Source: Carnegiea gigantea
Lineage: Eukaryota; Streptophyta; Magnoliopsida; Caryophyllales; Cactaceae
Assembly (NCBI GenBank): GCA_029747015.1
Contig: JAKOGI010000023.1
Span: forward strand, 736,501 to 800,500
DNA length: 64,000 nt
Direction of reading: 5' to 3'
Shown here: piece by piece, positions 57,301 to 64,000 of the stretch
Layout: each line of letters begins with the position of its first letter
How positions within the stretch are numbered: the first letter of the stretch is position 1
Program-made: the position numbers and the translations under genes
Notes under the pieces: model-generated
Database searches by the model: none
What the model saw: the letters and a program-made list of their open reading frames with translations, nothing else
What the model was told of the DNA's origin: nothing

Positions 57301-57730
57301 GAATTCATCTTCAATTGTGGATTAGGAAGAAGACTTGAAAATGCTAAGCCTAATCCTTGTGTTGATGACAAAGTTATCCATCATTCCTAACCTACAGCTA
57401 ACGATAGCATCAGTTGTGGCCACAAAGGGATATCCTAAAATAATAGGATTCTGCTTAGGACATTGGCCAAGGTTCGTGTCCAACACAATAAAGTCAATAG
57501 GAAGGATGCCTTTATCAATTTAAACCACAACATCATCTCTTCGCCCCAGGAGTTCTAATTAACCTATCAATAATTTGGAAGGTGTAGCCGGAAGGTTTCA
57601 ATTAAACCAATCCTAACTCTAAGTAAATAAAATTCGGTATCAAATCAACACTAGAACATAAATCCAAGTGTGCCCTTTCAATTCTATTGTCACCAATATA
57701 TCATGAAAGAGTAGGGAAACTAGGATGTTT
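57301..57730 (-). pseudogene. F aspartic protease (Athila/Tat-type)
   Basis: Minus-strand residues: ERAHLDLCSSVDLIPNFIYL, then LGLV.LKPSGYTFQIIDRLI (family: LGLGELKPTxxxLxLADRS), DKGILPIDFIVLDTNLGQCP, PIILGYPFVATTDAIVSCRL (family: PVILGRPFLATANAxIxxxxG). The active-site loop DLGAS reads DLCSS, so the conserved Gly is Cys. Stops and one shift break it between 57500 and 57560. It lies on the far side of E from its RT. Confidence 0.85.
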
Positions 57731-59450
57731 GAACTTAGTTGAATTAATTTCTAAATTAAGCTCACTTTTTCACTTAGAAGAACCTTTTCATACTTGTCAT
57801 CTTTAAATTTACTTTTAAATGAACACATGTGTCTAAGGAACCCATAAGCTGGGATTTGTTTTATTGCTTTCAAAAGGAGAAGATTGACCTTAACTTGCTT
57901 AAATGTATCTAGAGTGTCATATGTTTCTTGTCTTTCCTAAAAGGAGATAGTGCATCCGGAGCTCAACAATAAGGAACCCCTGGCTTATATGTAACAATAG
58001 AGTCAAACATAACCAGGGAAGAGAGTGGCTGATTCTCTTTCTCAGTTTCATGGTCAATCTCAATTGTTGTTGGTCTTTTTTTTTATCATGTTTCTTTTTC
58101 TTATGCACTTTATTTTATGTTTCTTTACCATTCTTAAGAGCCATGAAAATTTTCAATTGTTCAAATTGTTGGGCATTAAGGTTTCCTATGTCATGACTTA
58201 AAAGTTTTCCTTATTATATTTTTCCTACAGCTGTGGTGAGTTGCCCAAGTTGGGTTTGTAACTTAGCTATAGATTGTGAGTGGAAATATACAACATAGAT
58301 TTTAGACTTAATTCCTAGGGCCATAAAGCCAACATTTTGCATCACATAAGTCGAGATACCAAGAGACAAAATTGCTTGTCTAGGTTAGAATGCTAGGATG
58401 GACTCAATGAGGAGAAGGAAGAGCATATCATTAATTTTAAAAACTAGAAGAGATTGGTCTACTAGACTGACTGGAGAATTCTCAACAGTTTGTGACTTGC
58501 ATCAAAAAAAAGTATGGTATTTCCAACCATGATTATAAGTATTAGAATAAGAATTATTCGTTAGAGAAAATCCTTAGGCACCACTGGCTTCATTCAATCA
58601 AACATTAGAATTACCAACACAAGGACAGTAAACAGAGGTGTGCATAAGAGTAGCAGAAATTGAACATACTTCCTACATAGAACGGCTATTAGACATTTAT
58701 TTATACACAATAACTAATCAAAATTTCTTAGATCAAACATCAACTTTATCAGAAAAGTTAACCAAATACAAAACCGCAGAAATCCCTCCTTTTCAATTTT
58801 CGAGGCAAGTTAAAATGTGAGGAAGTAACTTGCAAATGTGAAATTGCACTCAAATGCTCAAACAATTCAGTACTTCTTCAAGAGTCTTATATAAAAAATT
58901 ACCATCAGAAGATGCATCAACCATCTATCTATTGTACACATTTAAGCTAGGCCGGAATTTCTGGATGAGTTACCACATAGGGACCTCATGGTGAGAACAA
59001 CTTCACAGTAACTCTTTAAACTTTCCCTAACTTTCATGTAGTTGTTCTTTCTTTTATGAGAAAACAGTATAGCATGTCTTAAAGTAGCCAATTTACCAAT
59101 AGAATAAAATGTTTTCAAGAATTCTCTTTGCATTTGATCCTAAGCGGTGATGTTTACCTTAATAGTCCTTACCTTTATCGTTCAAAATACAGAAGAAGAT
59201 GCAAATGAAGAGTATAATTAGAGACATTATTTAAAAACGCAATCAAACATATCTCTAAAATTGCATCAACATGCTCAAAGGGTTTTTAAATCTAGGCCAT
59301 AAAAGATGGACTATCTGGACTATGGAAGTTTTAGTCTCAAATGGCCCCATGACAGTGAGTATACGTTCCTGTATATGAATCGTTAGTGTCGGGAGTAAAG
59401 TACTTCTTAAGTTGCTTAGATGGTGGTTTTAGGTCTTCAGCCATCTTTTT
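57731..59450 (-). pseudogene. F gag (Athila/Tat-type)
   Basis: The 3' gag linker is readable: QLGQLTTAVGK (58240-58210), QQFEQLK and VNLLLLKAIKQIPAYGFL (57895-57840). The main domain follows further right. NVSNYTLHLHLLLYF-like residues (59230-59170, family: VSDDAIRLRLFPFSL) run into the open frame 59133-58942, MQREFLKTFYSIGKLATLRH, equivalent to QREFLxKFFPIGKTxxLR. A KVRESLKSYC region and a CGNSSRNSG end follow. The capsid protein would package element RNA. Stops are frequent and a CCHC knuckle is not visible. Confidence 0.78.
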
Positions 59451-59629
59451 CTCAGTTTTTTATCTCTTGGTCCTTATCCTACTACAAGTGTATGCAATTT
59501 TAGAATCATATTATTCAAGGTCTAAGAACAAAGAGCATCTACCAAACATATAACTCACAGTCAACATAGGAGTGGCATACTTTCACCTCAACAATAACAA
59601 GAACCAAGCGAGATCCTTTTTTTAATTAA

Positions 59630-59728
59630 AGCCAAAGAAAACTAAAAAGAAGAAAAATAATAAAAATAAAAATAAAAGAAGAATAAATAAAAGAATAATA
59701 AAAGGAAAAAGAAAATCAAAAATTACTA
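59630..59728 (-). other. F leader, A-rich low-complexity tract
   Basis: An A/G-rich run (AAAATAAAAATAAAAG-type repeats) lies directly inside the primer-binding site. Confidence 0.6.
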
Positions 59729-59754
59729 ACCGTTCCCTAGCAAGATGCTAAAAA
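59729..59754 (-). promoter_or_regulatory. F primer-binding site, decayed Athila/Tat type
   Basis: On minus the segment reads TTTTAGCATCTTGCTAGGGA then ACGGT. The common Athila/Ogre site is TTTGGCGCCGTTGCCGGGGA then ACGGT. Most differences are G-to-A or C-to-T, as expected from decay of methylated CpG. It marks the border between the F leader and its 5' LTR. Confidence 0.65.
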
Positions 59755-60509
59755 CCTAGTTTGGGTCTTTAAGTCTTAAAAATTTACACCCAAACACTTA
59801 AAAGTTCAATATGTGTTGCATACCGGCAAGTACATGATGTTGTGTCCCACAATAATAACTTTAATTTTACCTTTCCAACTAAACCAAAGATTAATTCAAG
59901 TAAAAAGTTCAATAATTGAATTAAAAATAGTAAAACAAAGAAAAATTATCAAGTTACGAGAATAAAAAGAGAGAAAAATACCAAACTCGAGACAGTCTAG
60001 GGATTCAACTTCACCAATTACCTCAAATTTAACTTACCAACTTTGGTGGGTGTTCAGTTTGTCTTTTAAACCACCTAAGCTATCAACATTAGGTTAACAA
60101 GTTAAAAAGATGAACTATAATTGCCATTCGGCATAAATTATTAGTGTTCAGTATGAAGTATTCATTTTACATATAACTCATCTAGTTTCTAGCTTAAATT
60201 ATTCAAAATCAACTGCTACAAATTTAAGCACAATTGCATTATTTATAGCCTCCTAGGTCTTATATAAAAATGAAATAGGAATTAAACTATTTAAATCAAC
60301 ATCAATAAACAATATTAATAATCCATGTAAGTACATTAGCATCAAATAAAACTCAAATTATGCAATAAGAGATAAAAAATAACCCCAAAAGAAATAAGCA
60401 AAGCATTATTATTAGTCACGGAGCCCTAGATAAGCCGCTTACCCAACCATAGTTAGCAAAAACACCGCCAAAGTTGATCAAGCCGTACTCTTGGTTTGTA
60501 GCATATTTT
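59755..60509 (-). repeat. F 5' LTR remnant (3' part)
   Basis: The sequence to the right of the primer site carries a TACCGGCAAGTACATGATGT segment (59821), a word group common near the 3' end of Athila/Tat-type LTRs. It runs to about 60509, where left-arm inverted-repeat sequence begins. No partner 3' LTR with this sequence is seen near 26-29 kb. Confidence 0.5.
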
Positions 60510-61735
60510 ACTTCGCATGTCTAAATTTTATGCTATACCTCTATTTTAATCTCATTGTGCCACTTTAGTTGACCCTTTTCCCCCTATTTCTATGTTTTAT
60601 TTTGATGAAAAAGGGTCAAATGACCTTCCTTTGGTTCATATTGTGTTTATACACACATTTCTCTTATTTTCAGAATTATTTTCTATGAAAATGAAAAATT
60701 CACAAGTGTTAACAGAAACGAATGCCATGCGGATGTCTTCCATGGAAGAAAGGGGTCTAACAAAGTTTTAAGGGCCAAAAGAGTAAGACTAAAGAGCTTA
60801 GGCACAACCATGTAAATACCTACATGATCAGTCCTGATTCCCAAAGTGGCACAGGTGCAATCATGCAGAAGTGCATGACCGTGCAGTCTGCCAGTTTAGA
60901 AAGTGCATGGGTGCCTGTACGTCTTTTTGCACCACTGTGCATTTTTCCTATTTTTTGCGATATTTAAGCGAATTATGGAATTAATAGCGGGGCTCTTTCT
61001 TTCTTAAGAGGCTAGCCTCTTGCTGGTGTTTCCAGGGTGTGATTAGGGTTATTCTTAGCATCTTTAAAACCCCAACAGAGATGAATAAATTAGTTGAGGT
61101 TTTGTATATTTTGTACAAGATCAATTGATTTTAAGATTCACACCTAAGTTTTTTCTTCTCTGCCTTTAGTTTCATACTTCTTGGTTTGTTTGCTAGTTTA
61201 TTCCTTCTCTATTTTGCTTGTGTTTTGATTTTTAATTCTTCTTAAATTCGTCATATTTGGCTGCACTCGGCCCTTAAGGTAGCTAGTTGATCTTGTCTAA
61301 CCCTTAGCATATCTTATTTATGTCTGAATTTAGAGTTTTCTCTCATGCTTGCCAAGTATTTAACGAAATGCTTGAAAGAATTTTCATTTGCATTTTAGGG
61401 CAATTGACTTATGCTGAAAGATGAGATTAACTGTCAAGTGCAGGCAGAGAGGATAGTAAGCATTTAGACATAAAAATAGTCTGAAGCTTAACTAGGTCTT
61501 GGGTTGCTAGTCTTATAATTTAATGGAGCTAACCCTATGAAAATATGTCGTTAGAATAATTAAACAGTTGACCCTTGAAGGAAGGCTTAAGTGAGCTTTG
61601 ATGATGCAACAGATCATCTCTACATGCTAGCATAATTTGGGAAGATGGGGGCTTAACTAGATTAGTTGCTTTATCATAGGTTTAATCATAATCAAATTTT
61701 ATTTCATTTGTCTCAATAGTTTAATTCTACTTTCT
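60510..61735 (+). repeat. Left arm of a long inverted repeat (LTR-like)
   Basis: It matches the reverse complement of 61925-63290 at about 75% by eye. Examples are AAGGGTCAAATGACCTTCCT / AAGGGTCAAATTATCTTCCT, CTTCTTGGTTTGTTTGCTAG / CTTCTTGGTTTGCTTGCTAG and GAGCTTTGATGATGCAACAG / GAGCTTTGATCGTATAACCG. There is no coding capacity. It looks like a plus-oriented fragment of the same LTR type as the right arm. Confidence 0.75.
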
Positions 61736-61924
61736 ATCACCCATTGCTCTGCTGGCGTCAGATGCTTGAATTGGCTTTAGTACTTTAAAATAGAACACTA
61801 TGGGGATAACCCATATTTGTTGGTTGCAAAAAACTTGTTGAGTTAAATATACCGCAAGTGCACATCACCAATGTAATTAGCAATGGTAAGTACCGGCCAT
61901 ATCCATAGGGAGCTGTGTTTCCAA
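61736..61924. other. Spacer of the inverted repeat, with LTR end of the right arm
   Basis: It contains ATACCGCAAGTGCACATCAC and TACCGGCCATATCCATAGGG, words typical of the 3' end of Athila/Tat-type LTRs. The minus-oriented LTR therefore appears to end at about 61815. Confidence 0.5.
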
Positions 61925-64000
61925 GTACCAAAGTAGAACTAAATTACTAAAGTAGAACTAAAATACTAAAACAAAAACAAAGGGGCTTCAATTATAATTA
62001 AACCCAAGATAAACCAACTAATCAAGGTGAACCCCCACCTTCCCAAGTTATGGTAGTATTCAAAGATGATCGGTTATACGATCAAAGCTCACCCAACCCG
62101 TGTTTCAAGGGTCAAAGACTAGTTTTATTGTTCTAACCACCTATTTTCATTGGATTAGCTCAATTAAACTACAACAATAGTAACTCAAGAACTAGCCAAG
62201 ATTTAGACTATTTTCATGTCTCAATGCTAACAATCCTTCCTGCCTATACTAGACAATTGGCCTCATCTTTTAGCACAAGTCAATTGCCCCAAAACATGAA
62301 TAACAACTATTTTAAGCATTTCATTAAACACTTAGCAGGTATGAAAGAAAACTCTAAATACAACCATAAATATGATAAGTTAGGGATACAAAAGATCACC
62401 TGGCCCTCTCAAGGGCCAATTACAACCAAAGGTAACAAATTTACGTGCAATTAAACATCAATACACAAGCAAAACAAAGAACTAATAAACTAGCAAGCAA
62501 ACCAAGAAGCATGAAATTAAAGAGAGAATAGAAACTTAGGTCTAAATCTTGAAATCGATCGATTTTATACCAAATATACATAAATGAATTGATTTATTTA
62601 CCTTTGATAGGGCTTTAAAGAGATAAACAATAACCATGAATTGAGCCCCAAAAGCCCTAGCAAACGGCTGCACCCTCGAAAGAGAGAGAAAGAGTCCCCT
62701 AATTAATTTCGCAATCTTCTTAAATATTGCAAAAAATGAAAAAATGCATGCCGTGCAAATATGAGCACCCATGCACTTTTGAAAAAAATGCACGGCCCTC
62801 CAAAAAATGCACTGCCGTAGAAAAATGAGCACCCATGCACTTTTAGAAATGGTAGACTGCACGACCATGCACTTCTGCATGGATAGTCATGCGCAGTTTC
62901 GAAAATCATAACTGAATTATGTAGATTTTTAAACAATTGTGCCTTAATAAGCGGCCAACTGTGTACTTCTTGTGCTCTTTGTTATTGCTCTTTTGGCCCT
63001 CAAAACTTCGTTAGGCCCCCTTCTTCCTTAGAAAACATTCTCATGGCCTTCCTTTTTGTCAACATTTGTCAATTTATCATTTTCCTAAGAAAGATTCCTG
63101 AAAATAAGAAAAATGCCTCTATAACCACAATATGAACCAAAGGAAGATAATTTGACCCTTTCTCATAAAAATTCAATATGGAAGTAAGAGAAATAGAGCC
63201 AAATAAAGGGAAACAATGAGGTCGAAATGGAGGTTTATCACTTCGATACTTAGCTTCACAATTTGACTCACAAATGAAGTGATAAGAAAAGATAAAAATA
63301 GATAACAAAGCTTATTTTTTTCTACACTTATTAACCTAAATGATATTATCTTACAAAGAATGTCCACTCTCTAGCACAAATGAAAAATGGAAGAATACAT
63401 GAGAGAATGGACGAATTTATAGATGAGTGGATTGATCGATTTCCTTAACATCTAAACCCATTTTATGGTGTCCTTCTCATCTCATGCTATAGCCTAAAGT
63501 CAATTCTAAAATACTGCACCAACTACTTCAATCAGAGATAGAAAATGCTTGATCATATCTAGTCAATCCCTTCCATTCTTCCTATTTATCTAGATTAATA
63601 ATTTGTTATTTCTAATACCAAGTAGAAGGCATCTAGAACTAATCAATGGTTGGGTCAAGCACTAGAAATCTATTGTGAATTGTGGCATTAACCTACCTAA
63701 AGAAACGGCATAAGGAGATAGTGATGCATCAAGTTCTATGTAGGTTGAACATGCATTGGGCATTGCCAGGTTGAGCAGAAAGGAACAAGAAAGAACATGC
63801 CCAAATGATGGGAAGAAAGGTGGGTTACTTTTAAGGCACATAGGAGGCAAGTGCATGGGTTGCAAGGCTCACACAAAACAGGCCCATACGATTATCAGAG
63901 GGAATAAGCAAGCTAAACTTGCACTGACATGGATCGGTTGACCCATGCTGATTGAAGAGCAAAAGTGTGTAAGAGGTGTTGGAGGTCGGATATGACTAAA
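61925..64000 (-). repeat. Right arm and family G LTR-like repeat (runs off the window)
   Basis: The part 61925-63290 pairs with the left arm. The part from about 63460 to 63950 is the right copy of repeat G and matches 25700-26230 in the same orientation. A 21-bp unit AAGTAGAACTAAATTACTAA is duplicated at 61931-61970. A unit of about 65 bp with ATGAGCACCCATGCACTTTT repeats at 62760-62850. Frames here (for example minus 62880-62542) arise from these repeats. I read it as one minus-oriented LTR of more than 2 kb, cut by the window end. Confidence 0.55.

Noticed and set aside
62542..62936. Two overlapping minus-strand frames with Cys/Phe-rich repeats
   Set aside because: They derive from a tandem repeat of about 65 bp in LTR-like DNA and are disrupted in the inverted partner arm.

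Overview
The window looks like a repeat-rich intergenic stretch of a flowering-plant nuclear genome, probably a eudicot with a large genome. The evidence is Ty3/gypsy elements of plant-type clades, a Cassandra TRIM, plant hAT-like MITEs, a plant FAR1/FRS-type transposase relic and the 3' end of a plant SINE. I found no intact host gene, tRNA gene, genuine rRNA gene or CRISPR array. Nearly every open frame is a broken piece of retrotransposon gag-pol or a chance frame in a repeat. Family letters A to G below are my own labels.

Layout. (1) 1-1020: a SINE tail and a weak candidate host exon. (2) 1020-7300: A1, a decayed chromovirus (Tekay-like) gag-pol on + with a 3.0 kb 3' LTR (4336-7300). (3) 7310-8095: a fragment of a FAR1/FRS-like MULE transposase, then unassigned AT-rich DNA and twin (TG)n microsatellites. 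(4) About 9870-25659: two copies of family B, a large non-coding LTR element (LARD type, LTRs about 3.2 kb). Copy B2 (14289-24199) sits inside the 3' LTR of copy B1 (12604-14288 plus 24200-25659). (5) 25660-64000: the minus-strand remains of an old Athila/Tat-type gypsy element, F. Its pieces are gag and protease at 57.3-59.5 kb, RT and RNase H at 37.5-39.7 kb and integrase at 28.9-30.0 kb. Later insertions split it.

Insertions into F: a + strand A-family block (A3/A4, 29985-37458) that appears internally duplicated in tandem; a hAT-type MITE in the RT (38519-39096); and a complete minus-strand chromovirus, E (39738-57004). E has both LTRs, a primer-binding site and recognisable gag, PR, RT, RH and IN. 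E is itself split inside its integrase by a minus-strand A-family element, A2 (41213-51506), which has two LTRs and a perfect 12-nt tRNA-Met-type primer-binding site. A2 contains a head-to-head inverted pair of Cassandra TRIMs (46314-47607) whose LTRs carry 5S-rRNA-derived sequence. The nesting is therefore four deep: F > E > A2 > Cassandra. The right end (60510-64000) holds LTR-like sequence arranged as a long imperfect inverted repeat. A roughly 480-bp piece of it recurs 38 kb away at 25.7-26.2 kb.

All coding relics carry stops or frameshifts, and several have lost catalytic residues, so nothing here looks autonomous. Family and clade names rest on motif recognition by eye. Element ends were placed from LTR termini (TG...CA-like), primer-binding sites, polypurine tracts and, where visible, target-site duplications.
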